Source: Myxococcales bacterium
GTDB lineage: Bacteria > Myxococcota_A > Polyangia > Polyangiales > Polyangiaceae
Reading direction: 5' to 3'
Length of the DNA: 8,011 nt
NCBI GenBank assembly: GCA_013298325.1
Contig: JAAFHJ010000208.1
Coordinates: 1-8,011 of the forward strand
Every line of letters begins with the position of its first letter. The first letter of the stretch is position 1. Positions 1 to 6,200 of the stretch are shown piece by piece. Under the pieces are notes generated by a model. It had not been told where the DNA came from. It made no database searches and worked only from the letters and a program-made list of their open reading frames with translations. Position numbers and translations under genes: made by a program.

Positions 1-50
1 CGTTCACAATCTCGGTCCTTTTCCACGGCATCCCTGCCGCAAAGCAGACC

Positions 51-125
51 TGTAACCAGAGCACCCGGTTTTGAGTGTAATCGGAGGACCCGGGCCTTTT
101 TGTAATCAGAGCGCCCGGTCTGCAC
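51..125. repeat. Tandem array, 3 copies of a 25-bp unit
   Basis: Units start at 51, 76 and 101, an exact 25-bp period. Each has a conserved 18-bp head, of the form TGTAATCAGAGCGCCCGG in the third copy, and a variable 7-bp tail. Heads 1 and 3 differ at two positions, and heads 2 and 3 at three. A conserved head with a divergent tail suggests a site under constraint rather than a fresh duplication, but three copies are too few to be sure. The array ends three bases before a second, unrelated 41-bp array. Function is unknown. Confidence 0.8.
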
Positions 126-128
126 CCC

Positions 129-292
129 GTGCCCAAAGTCGGTTTTGAACCCGTTGACGGCCGTAAACCGTGCCCAAAGTCGGTTTTGAACCCGTTGACG
201 GCCGTAAACCGTGCCCAAAGTCGGTTTTGAGCCCGTTGACGGCCGTAAACCCTGCCCAAAGTCGGTTTTGCGCCCGTTGACGGCCGTAAACG
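129..292. repeat. Tandem array, 4 copies of a 41-bp unit with palindrome
   Basis: Units occupy 129-169, 170-210, 211-251 and 252-292 without spacers. Units 1 and 2 are identical, unit 3 differs by one base, and unit 4 by a few. Each contains GTTGACGGCCGTAAAC (at 153, 194, 235 and 276), a 16-bp inverted repeat with one mismatched pair around the perfect core ACGGCCGT. Units 1 and 2 also contain GGTTTTGAACC, a small inverted repeat with a 3-base loop; it decays in units 3 and 4. The palindrome is unchanged in all four copies. Possible roles are a protein-binding array, a structured RNA 3' region for the leftward transcript, or a dispersed intergenic repeat. A coding role is unlikely given the 41-bp period. 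Confidence 0.93.
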
Positions 293-332
293 GTGCTCTC
301 GGGCGGGCGGGCGACGGTTTCCGGGCATTGAG

Positions 333-740
333 CTACGGCTTGCGCCGAAATTCGAACAGCGTGAGCAACGGCGTCTCGAAGAGATCCCAATCATTCTCCA
401 CGAGCTTGAACGCGGCGGCAACGATCGGAAACCGTCGCCCCTCGGAGACGAGGATATGAAGGTCGCGCCGGCGGAAACCGGTCCCGAGGATGCCCGCGAC
501 CTGCTCCGCCTCCTCGGGCGTCGGCCGTGCAAACGCAAGCCCCCGGAAGGCACGCGGGACGGCGAGATATTCCACGCCCACGCCAACAAGATCGACGTTC
601 GTCACCCGCTCCGGCTCCTTGCCAAACGCAGGGGATTTCGGGCTCCGAATAAGCATTTCGCTGTGGCTAACTTGGTACTGCCAAAGCTGAAAACGGCGGT
701 TCGCGTACTCGGGAGGGATGTGGATCATTGCGCAGTTCAT
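333..740 (-). CDS. Hypothetical protein, possible immunity-type small protein
   Basis: A 135-aa soluble protein with no signal peptide or membrane segment. I cannot name a family with confidence. Visible features are an aromatic N-terminal stretch (RRFQLWQYQVSH, residues 15-26), a central TNVDLVGVGVEYL segment (47-59), and a C-terminal hydrophobic strand followed by ENDWDLFE (115-122). The overall look is a small alpha/beta protein resembling hypothetical proteins I recall from actinobacteria and myxobacteria. The ATG at 740 overlaps the stop of the preceding gene in an ATGA, which favours it over the in-frame ATG at 728; neither has a good ribosome site. It is the last gene of the leftward run and ends 40 bp from the 41-bp repeats. 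Its place among other small orphan families makes an immunity role possible, but this is inference only. Confidence 0.75.
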   Translation of the reverse strand: MNCAMIHIPPEYANRRFQLWQYQVSHSEMLIRSPKSPAFGKEPERVTNVDLVGVGVEYLAVPRAFRGLAFARPTPEEAEQVAGILGTGFRRRDLHILVSEGRRFPIVAAAFKLVENDWDLFETPLLTLFEFRRKP

Positions 741-1036
741 TCGGCCGCCCAGTCGTCATAGCCGGCGTCAATGAGCTTTTTCCGAACAGACTCGTCAACA
801 TCGGACGCGCCGTTGGCAATGCGACCTCCAACCAAGTAAACATCGTTTAGGACGGTCCTCTCTCGTCCCATGAACGCGGAAACAAGATCCGCAAGATTCC
901 TGTCGCTCATGTGTGGATAGAGCATCGTGAGAACAGGAAGATATTCGTCGTCGCGAATCCCGTCGGGAAACGCACGCGCGAGCAGTTCGAAAGAGGTTTT
1001 GAGATAGCTGGGGACGCTGCTGGCGGACATATCCAT
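737..1036 (-). CDS. DUF3349-like small protein
   Basis: A 99-aa protein, about the usual length of the DUF3349 family best known from actinobacteria. The match rests on the pattern AFPDGIRDDEYLPVLTML (residues 22-39), which corresponds to the family's YPxGVxxxDYxPLLALL, and on an end pattern with a charged helix then AGYDDW (91-96), where the family has a terminal GW. The function of the family is not known to me. Predicted to be cytoplasmic and mostly helical. Two starts are possible: ATG at 1036, with GAGG only 4 bases upstream, or ATG at 1030, where the same GAGG sits 10 bases away; the longer form is given. It begins 16 bp after the stop of the DUF2247 gene, and its TGA overlaps the next ATG, so all three are probably co-translated. 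The family call is from memory of the motif and is moderate. Confidence 0.75.
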   Translation of the reverse strand: MDMSASSVPSYLKTSFELLARAFPDGIRDDEYLPVLTMLYPHMSDRNLADLVSAFMGRERTVLNDVYLVGGRIANGASDVDESVRKKLIDAGYDDWAAE

Positions 1037-1052
1037 GAAACCTCAAGATCAA

Positions 1053-1571
1053 TCACGCAAGAGATAAAGGCACCGATGCTCTGCCCCCAAAACGCACCTG
1101 GCAGGCGTCGAGGTACGCTTTCCAGTCTTTGAACCGGCGTTCCTCATTGAGCCGCGGCCCGAGATCGGGCCCCTCCCTCGGCATGTAACCGACGAATACA
1201 CCTACTTCTTCGGGGTACCCGAGCTCGGCGTAGGCGAGATCGACCGCTGGCCACGGATCCCCGTGTCCGCGATGCTCGTAGATCCAGGCGAGCACCAGAA
1301 ATGCCCACGTACGTTGAAGGGCATCGGGCTCGGCCGCCGGCTCCAAGGCGGCAAGTGCAGCGACGAGTGCTCGGTTTGTTTCGTCCCCGCGGAGCCCCGC
1401 CAGGGCAATAAGAAGAGGATGCGGATCCGGGTGGGCGGCGACGCGATCGGCGGCAAGCAGGGGCGGCGCCGATGGATGGATCCACCTATGCTCAAGGCCG
1501 ACAAGAACCTCCCGCCAGGAGAGTGAAACTCTCAAAACAACAAAGGAATAGGGGATGGCTAGCGCGATCAT
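1053..1571 (-). CDS. DUF2247 family protein
   Basis: A 172-aa soluble protein. The N-terminus IPYSFVVLRVSLSWREVLVGL (residues 6-26) and the C-terminal block YAELGYPEEVGVFVGYMP (114-131), followed by a charged helix with FKDWKAYLD (147-155), are what I expect of DUF2247. The middle is alanine- and leucine-rich and probably helical, with a tryptophan-rich WAFLVLAWIYEHRG (89-102). The molecular function of the family is unknown. The frame stays open to 1958, but residues encoded above 1571 are an arginine/serine-rich shadow of the upstream gene. The ATG at 1571 is chosen because it overlaps that gene's TGA as ATGA and because the family motif starts right after it. Genes of this kind often appear as small accessory genes, and an immunity role would be inference. 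Confidence 0.85.
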   Translation of the reverse strand: MIALAIPYSFVVLRVSLSWREVLVGLEHRWIHPSAPPLLAADRVAAHPDPHPLLIALAGLRGDETNRALVAALAALEPAAEPDALQRTWAFLVLAWIYEHRGHGDPWPAVDLAYAELGYPEEVGVFVGYMPREGPDLGPRLNEERRFKDWKAYLDACQVRFGGRASVPLSLA

Positions 1572-2029
1572 GCTCCCCCGAACGGCGGCCGGATCCCTGC
1601 TGCGAGAAGGGCTTTCTGGTACGCCATCGACCGCATCGGCGGGCACTGCAGAACCGCCTCTTGAAACGCGACAGGTGGCGCATATTCGTGAGCGTCCACG
1701 TAGTGGGCAATCAGGCTCGGGGCCACGTAGGCGCCGCGTGTGGCGGCGTGAGGAACAAATAGATTGTTCGCCCCCATCCTCACGGTACTCCCTCGAAAAT
1801 AGAGTGCACCGGGGCCGTCGGTGAAGCGACAAAACGGGCACCGACTCCGCCCCGCGCAGGCAGCCGGTTGCCAGGGATCGACGAGGAGTTCCACCAAGGC
1901 GGCGAAGAACGCTTCGGAGACCGGACCGCGAACGTAATCGTGGTCCGCATCGAGCCATCCAACGCCGCTCAAGAGCCAGTCCGAGCGATCAAGAAACGCA
2001 AGCGGCTCTAAATCTTTGCAATAGACCAT
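1568..2029 (-). CDS. DUF7919-like hypothetical protein with CxxC motif
   Basis: A 153-aa soluble protein with the pattern KDLEPLAF (residues 5-12), VGWLDADHDYVRGPV (23-37), DPWQP (51-55) and APSLIAHYVDAHEYAPP (103-119). I recall this pattern from a family of uncharacterised actinobacterial and myxobacterial proteins, probably the one now called DUF7919; the number is from memory. Cysteines at 58, 64 and 67 (CxxC at 64-67), with histidines at 94, 109 and 114 and a further Cys129, could bind zinc, which is inference. The start is the only nearby ATG and has no clear ribosome site. It lies 30 bp after the TsaA-like gene and overlaps the DUF2247 start by four bases, so the two are likely translationally coupled. 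Confidence 0.8.
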   Translation of the reverse strand: MVYCKDLEPLAFLDRSDWLLSGVGWLDADHDYVRGPVSEAFFAALVELLVDPWQPAACAGRSRCPFCRFTDGPGALYFRGSTVRMGANNLFVPHAATRGAYVAPSLIAHYVDAHEYAPPVAFQEAVLQCPPMRSMAYQKALLAAGIRPPFGGA

Positions 2030-2059
2030 TGAAGTACCAGTCGCGCCGCTGGCAGCACC

Positions 2060-2536
2060 CTACTCCCAGTATTCCCGCATCAATTCAGTCATCCACGCCG
2101 GTTGATCGACGTCTCCGCGGGGGCCAAACTCGCGGACCCACGGCTTGAGATCGAGGACGGGGGTTCCGTCGATGGCGTCGAGGCCGATCACGTGAAGTTC
2201 GAGGCCGTCGACACGCACAATGCGGCAAATCGTCGTCCCGAGGCGGTTCGGCCGGTTCTTTCCCCGTTGGGCGAAAATGCCGATCCTCGGCCATTCGGCG
2301 TTCCCCCGCGGGTGGCGGGCTCCGGTCTCAATCGCGCTCGCGGCGACGCGATCAAACAGGAAAACAACCTCTACGTGGGAGAAGCTCGCAAGGCCGAGGA
2401 GCGCGTCTGGCGTGAATTGGGTGGCGTCGAGCGCGATCGAAGAGACGACCGAATCCCAGTGATCGTCCTCGGGGAGCGCGCGCGTCGATCGCACGTGCCC
2501 GATGGGGTGCACGGCAAATGCGGACACCCCACTCAC
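2060..2536 (-). CDS. TsaA/TrmO-like (YaeB) SAM-dependent methyltransferase domain protein
   Basis: A 158-aa single-domain protein of the TsaA/YaeB/VirR family. Family members described as TrmO methylate N6-threonylcarbamoyladenosine at position 37 of certain tRNAs using S-adenosylmethionine. Seen here: the opening strand VHPIGHVRST (residues 9-18), FSHVEVVFLFDR (52-63), the hallmark IGIFAQRGKNRPNRLG (85-100) and DAIDGTPVLDLKPW (120-133), then a C-terminal ELMREYW. E. coli TrmO is longer and has an extra C-terminal domain, absent here, so this may be a paralogue with another substrate. The GTG at 2536 is chosen because it overlaps the upstream TGA as GTGA and gives the usual short lead into the first strand; a GTG at 2554 would add six residues inside the upstream gene. 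The domain call is strong and the tRNA substrate is uncertain. Confidence 0.9.
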   Translation of the reverse strand: MSGVSAFAVHPIGHVRSTRALPEDDHWDSVVSSIALDATQFTPDALLGLASFSHVEVVFLFDRVAASAIETGARHPRGNAEWPRIGIFAQRGKNRPNRLGTTICRIVRVDGLELHVIGLDAIDGTPVLDLKPWVREFGPRGDVDQPAWMTELMREYWE

Positions 2537-4065
2537 TCGCAGTGGGCCGACCACTTGATGGCGTTCAAGTAGAGGCGGAGGAGCTTCGGATCGGCGGTGA
2601 TGCGGTCGGCCCCTTGGAACGGATCAATTGTGAAATTCACCCGGCGCCCCTCGGCAGCGACCGACTCGCGCACGGCGACGATGGGACGGCTGTACACGTT
2701 CTGTTCGGTGGCAACGACGGTGCTGCCGGCGACCGGCGGTTGCGCCGGCATGTAGTAGGGGCTCGCCGTCATCGAAAACGGAAAGACGATCCCATTCAAG
2801 AGCGGGTGATTCGGCGTTGTTGCGGCAACGGTGAGGTTTACATTGCCCACTTCCGTGTACCGCGCGTTGAAAAGATAGAGGTTCCGAAGGGCGATATCGG
2901 TGTTGAAGACCTGCGTACGGTAGTGAGCCCAGCCGTTAACCACAAAGCCGCTTCCGGCGGCGGCCGCGGCGAGGATCGATTGCTGCCCCGCGTCGGGCAT
3001 CGTCGCGTTGTTGGGGTTCAGGAAGGCGACCGTCGTCCCGAATCCGGCCGCATCGGGCTGCCCGGCATAGCTCACGAAGTTAGGGACCGCGGTAACGGTA
3101 AACCCATCGGCCTGCACGGCAGCGTTGAAGGCCGCTTCAAAGGCGGTACCTGCACCGAGGAGCAGCGCCGTCGGGTTGCAGCGGCAGTCGACTTCCACGT
3201 TGTCTACAGAGGCGGCCGCGATCGTGCCGGTGCCGTTGCGGACGACACAGCGAAGTGCTCCACCAGGCTGTGTTTTTACCGTCACCGCGTAGGGCTTACC
3301 CGCGTCGATGGGGCGATTGAATTTGAACTTCGGAAACCCGACCGATGCTGCCGTCAACGGCAACTCATCGGTGCCATTCGCAAGGGTTACCGTCTGCCCG
3401 GCGGGGAGGCCCAGAATCGTCCCTCCGACCGCATAACCGCAGGTCACAGCGACGTTTGTCACAGGTCCTGCGATCGTCCCGGTACCGTTCTCTACGCCGC
3501 AGGCCTTCCCCGCAGGTGCCGTCTTCACGGCAACGGTGTACGGAGCGCCGAAAGCAACCGGTGCCGCAAAAGCCCAGTTCGGGTAGCCACCAACACCGGG
3601 CGTCAGCGCGAGATCATTGGCGCCATTGAGGGTGATCACCGCAACGGTGCCATTTTCGATGCCGCTCGCCGTTCCGCTTACGGGTGCAGCGCTCTGTGCA
3701 CACGTAATATCTACGTCGGCAATGTTGCGATCACGGATCGTCCCGTTGCCATTCGTTACCGTGCAAACCTGGTCGGGTCCCGTCGGCTGGTTGGCAACTT
3801 TGACCTCATAAACGGTCCCAGTCACTAGCTTTTTCGCGAAGGCGAACGTGACCGGACTCGTCCCCGTCCCCGCAGAAACGAACACCGGATCGGCGCCGTT
3901 CAATTGAACGACGAGCCCCTTTCCGGTGAGTCCCCGCACCGTGCCGCTGATCCCGTAGGTGAGGTCGATCGGCCCCGGCGTCGGGCTGTCGGAGCCGCCG
4001 CACGCGCTGGCGAGGGCGGCGAAGGTGGTGAGGGCGACGGCGAAAGGGGCGATCCGGAGGCGCAT
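2533..4065 (-). CDS. Lipoprotein: three Ig-like repeats plus ThuA/GATase-like domain
   Basis: A 510-aa predicted lipoprotein. The signal peptide MRLRIAPFAVALTT... ends in LASAC, giving a lipidated Cys22 followed by GG and a Ser/Pro-rich tether. Three homologous modules of about 85 residues follow (roughly 37-123, 127-209 and 211-294). Each ends in a C...NGTGTI...V(D/T)C pattern with a cysteine pair (101/122, 189/209, 273/294) likely to form one disulfide per module. Such modules are common in surface proteins and are probably Ig-like beta sandwiches. The C-terminal part (about 296-510) has ALLLG, a MPDAGQQSILAAAAAGSGFVVNGW segment (split here by position 356-379) and a long alpha/beta pattern that looks like a ThuA or class I glutamine amidotransferase-like fold; no catalytic Cys is evident. 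An ATG at 4083 would add six residues, but 4065 gives the better signal peptide. It lies 51 bp after the phosphoesterase lipoprotein gene. Confidence 0.87.
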   Translation of the reverse strand: MRLRIAPFAVALTTFAALASACGGSDSPTPGPIDLTYGISGTVRGLTGKGLVVQLNGADPVFVSAGTGTSPVTFAFAKKLVTGTVYEVKVANQPTGPDQVCTVTNGNGTIRDRNIADVDITCAQSAAPVSGTASGIENGTVAVITLNGANDLALTPGVGGYPNWAFAAPVAFGAPYTVAVKTAPAGKACGVENGTGTIAGPVTNVAVTCGYAVGGTILGLPAGQTVTLANGTDELPLTAASVGFPKFKFNRPIDAGKPYAVTVKTQPGGALRCVVRNGTGTIAAASVDNVEVDCRCNPTALLLGAGTAFEAAFNAAVQADGFTVTAVPNFVSYAGQPDAAGFGTTVAFLNPNNATMPDAGQQSILAAAAAGSGFVVNGWAHYRTQVFNTDIALRNLYLFNARYTEVGNVNLTVAATTPNHPLLNGIVFPFSMTASPYYMPAQPPVAGSTVVATEQNVYSRPIVAVRESVAAEGRRVNFTIDPFQGADRITADPKLLRLYLNAIKWSAHCE

Positions 4066-4116
4066 GGCGAGGCAGGCTAGCATGAAGCCCGCTGACCGTT
4101 TGGAGCGCTTCGCGCG

Positions 4117-5079
4117 TTACTGGGGCAGTCGATAGGTGGCGATGACCGGCGCGTGATCGCTGACCGTCTTGCCGCGCGGAACCGAATAAGAGCTTGAATC
4201 CCGGGCCGCGGAGAAAGCCGGGCTCGACCATTGATCGTCGTAGATGCGGGGCGTCCCGTAGTTCACGGTCCACGCTTCTCCGCTCGGCATCTCCGTCATC
4301 ACATCGGTGAAGGCGGGCGTCCCCTTCTGGATCGCATCGATGGTCGCCGAATTCGGAAAATCGTTAAAGTCACCGAGGATCATCAACGGCAATTCCGAGT
4401 TCTTTGCCAAAAGTTGATCGGCAATGGCACGCGTGCGAGCCGCCTCCGCGTAGCGCTTGTCGTCCTCGTCGAGGCCCCCAGAGGCGATCTGCGAGCGGAG
4501 GTGGACGCCAAGAAGGACGACCTCCTTCCCCGCGACGTCGACGTGGGCCTCCACGCAGTCACGCGCAAACCTGTAATTTCTCCCAGTTTTTCCGTCAAAC
4601 TTATCGGCGGCATGGGTCACGACCGACGTCAGGGGGCGGACGGAGAGGATGCCGATGTCGATGCCACGCGGGTCGTTCCCCGGCTTGAGGAAAAGGTGGG
4701 TGTACTTCCCATTCAATTCCTGTTGAGCGGCGAGGTCTTTGAGGGCCGCCTCGTTCTCTACCTCTTGAAGAACGACGATGTCGGCGTTCGCGTCGCGAAT
4801 CACCTGCGCAATCGCCGTGAGTTTCACCTGGTAGGCGGCGGCCGTCGGCGTGTATTTCGCCTCGTCGAGGCCGTCGGGACTGTCGATCTTGTCGTTGTAA
4901 AAGTTTTCGACGTTCCAATTCATGATTCGAAGAGAAACGGGCGCTACGGCTGCGTCCTCTTCAATGATCGTTCCGGCGTCTTTTTTTGGAGTCTCCGCTG
5001 TGTCGCCTCCGCAGGCGGCGAGGGCGACGAAGGCGATAGAAGCGAGGGACGCACGCAAAGCAGACCGGCGAAGACGCAT
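4117..5079 (-). CDS. Endonuclease/exonuclease/phosphatase family lipoprotein
   Basis: A 320-aa predicted lipoprotein with an EEP (DNase I-like) domain, a metal-dependent phosphodiesterase fold that acts on nucleic acids or phosphorylated lipids. The N-terminus MRLRRSALRASLASIAFVAL then AAC gives lipid-modified Cys23, with an acidic linker to about residue 48. Signature motifs are in order: MNWNVENF (53-60), LQEVEN with Glu106, a GIDIGILS segment around residue 140, GVHLRS with His193, GDFND with Asp237 and Asn239, and SDHAPV with Asp308 and His309. All expected catalytic positions appear intact, so it should be active outside the cytoplasm, probably as a secreted nuclease; the substrate cannot be told. 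The frame is open to 5319, but the upstream part is an arginine/serine-rich shadow of the neighbouring gene, and the signal peptide fixes the start at 5079. No ribosome site is obvious. Confidence 0.93.
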   Translation of the reverse strand: MRLRRSALRASLASIAFVALAACGGDTAETPKKDAGTIIEEDAAVAPVSLRIMNWNVENFYNDKIDSPDGLDEAKYTPTAAAYQVKLTAIAQVIRDANADIVVLQEVENEAALKDLAAQQELNGKYTHLFLKPGNDPRGIDIGILSVRPLTSVVTHAADKFDGKTGRNYRFARDCVEAHVDVAGKEVVLLGVHLRSQIASGGLDEDDKRYAEAARTRAIADQLLAKNSELPLMILGDFNDFPNSATIDAIQKGTPAFTDVMTEMPSGEAWTVNYGTPRIYDDQWSSPAFSAARDSSSYSVPRGKTVSDHAPVIATYRLPQ

Positions 5080-5143
5080 AAGTTCGCGCACTCTGTCCTG
5101 TTCGGGGGGGCTGCGCAAGCGGCCTCGGCGCGCAGTACCGTCG

Positions 5144-6112
5144 CTACGGCCCCCAGAAAAAGAATTCATGCCGGAGCGTCTTCCCGTCGTGGGCGACGAG
5201 GAGCCGGATCTGTTCCCCGTCCTCCTCGAGCTTCGGCTCCGGGAAGGCTTCGCAGGGATAAAACGCTGCTTTTTCAAAGCCGTTCTTGCCGACCCAAAAC
5301 AGGTGGTAGCCCCCCTCACCGAGGCCGTGAAAGAGCGCCATCCGCCCTTCGCCGACGACGTTCAAATGAAGGAACTTGAAGCCGTACCCCTCGAAACGCT
5401 CGGGGCTCGGGAAGTCGGCGCCGAGATCTTTCAGTTCAGGAAGGTGGGCCTTCAAATGCTTGTACATAAGGTCGTAGCGGACCTTGGCAAGCTTCGGCAA
5501 ACGCCGATCCGTCGGCAACCAAACCGGGAGGCTCGCCCCATCAAAGACGGCATTCTCCACGTATTGGCGGTAGCGATCGCCGAGCGTTGCGAGGGGGGTC
5601 GCCCCCGCCGCGTCGAGGAAGGCTTCGTCGCCCAGGGAGCGAATCCACCAAGAAAACGGGGAAAGTTCCGCTTCACCCGCCTTCGAAACAAGAAACACGA
5701 GCGACTCCCACAGGGGGCGCCGGAGGCGTACTTCCGTCTTCGAGTGGTTCTTCGCAATGCAGACAAGCACGTAAGAGGCGCCGTGGATCACGAGATTGAA
5801 GAGCGCGTTCTCCGCAGTCCCGATTTCACCTTGGGCGAGGAGCCGATCCCGCGTCTCGCGGGTCAGCGCGGCGCCGATGCGGTGCACGCTCGCATCGGAA
5901 AAGTCGAGGGCAAGGTCGCCGACGTCTTTGCCGAGAAAGGAGGGCGCGAGGGCGGCAAAGCGCTCGGCGGCATCTTCGAGGTGGGCGAGGAGGGCCGGGT
6001 TCTTCGCCGGGTTGGCGTCCTCACGGCGGACGCGCGCCAAATCACCACGTAAATCGGGCGGATAGAGCGGGAGGAACACACGTTCGAAGAGGGCCTCGGC
6101 CGAGAGCGACAT
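5144..6112 (-). CDS. Hypothetical protein, 322 aa
   Basis: I do not recognise this protein. It is predicted to be soluble and cytoplasmic, with no signal peptide or clear membrane helix; the most hydrophobic stretch (LFNLVIHGASYVLVCIA, 104-120) is probably a buried helix. The N-terminal half is helical and charged. The middle has an aromatic cluster (FSWWIRSLGDEAFL, 153-166), and the C-terminal third (about 243-322) looks beta-rich with alternating FKFLHLNVVGEGRMALF and GGYHLFWVG strands, ending in EFFFWGP. Codon use and amino-acid composition look like those of a real gene. The ATG at 6112 is the first gene of the leftward run and faces the hydrolase gene across a short gap. Only weak AGG is seen upstream. 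It precedes the EEP lipoprotein by 64 bp, so they may be co-transcribed. Confidence 0.87.
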   Translation of the reverse strand: MSLSAEALFERVFLPLYPPDLRGDLARVRREDANPAKNPALLAHLEDAAERFAALAPSFLGKDVGDLALDFSDASVHRIGAALTRETRDRLLAQGEIGTAENALFNLVIHGASYVLVCIAKNHSKTEVRLRRPLWESLVFLVSKAGEAELSPFSWWIRSLGDEAFLDAAGATPLATLGDRYRQYVENAVFDGASLPVWLPTDRRLPKLAKVRYDLMYKHLKAHLPELKDLGADFPSPERFEGYGFKFLHLNVVGEGRMALFHGLGEGGYHLFWVGKNGFEKAAFYPCEAFPEPKLEEDGEQIRLLVAHDGKTLRHEFFFWGP

Positions 6113-6200
6113 GACGCGGTGCCTACTACGCGACGCGCCAGGATGCCTCGTCGTTTCCTCCCCTTCCCTTTCTGGCGCCTCCTGCGGCTATGGTGCGCGC

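Larger units (their letters stand above)
1..332. other. Non-coding region with two tandem-repeat arrays
   Basis: No convincing gene is visible here. The open frames crossing it on either strand run through a 41-bp repeat whose period is not a multiple of three, so the same DNA is read in all three frames in turn. The translations have no protein-like character. The first 50 bases hold nothing recognisable. Positions 51-125 and 129-292 are tandem repeats (separate entries). Positions 293-332 are GC-rich sequence containing a GGGC-type run, just past the stop codon of the minus-strand gene that ends at 333. No hairpin with a T tract was found that would stop that transcript. Confidence 0.75.

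Noticed and set aside
51..292. Possible CRISPR array
   Set aside because: The 41-bp units are contiguous with no spacers, and the 25-bp units leave only 7-bp tails, too short to be spacers. No cas genes are present.
106..459. Open frames on both strands across the 41-bp repeats (106-390 minus, 211-459 plus)
   Set aside because: The 41-bp period shifts frame at each unit, so openness only reflects the lack of stops in the unit. The translations are repetitive and not protein-like, and the minus-strand frame overlaps the end of the gene at 333.
1572..1958. N-terminal extension of the DUF2247 frame up to 1958
   Set aside because: The extra residues are rich in Arg, Ser and Pro and are an out-of-frame reading of the DUF7919-like gene, whose own frame has coherent motifs.
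2518..3828. Long plus-strand frame opposite the repeat lipoprotein
   Set aside because: It is antisense to a gene with clear signal peptide, repeats and cysteine pairs. Its translation is Arg/Gly-rich with no recognisable motif.
5111..5135. Inverted repeat CTGCGC/GCGCAG in the gap after the 322-aa gene
   Set aside because: The stem is only 6 bp with a 13-base loop and no T tract follows on the minus strand, so an intrinsic terminator is not supported.
5080..5319. N-terminal extension of the EEP lipoprotein frame up to 5319
   Set aside because: It overlaps the 322-aa gene out of frame, is Arg/Ser-rich and would bury the signal peptide and lipobox that begin at 5079.
4231..6052. Long plus-strand frames at 4231-5379 and 4922-6052
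   Set aside because: They are antisense shadows of the EEP gene and the 322-aa gene, as is usual in high-GC DNA, and they overlap each other.
6113..6200. Divergent promoter region between the 322-aa gene and the hydrolase gene
   Set aside because: A shared promoter region is expected here, but I could not find a -35/-10 pair at proper spacing on either strand; a TATGGT at 6189 is too close to the start.
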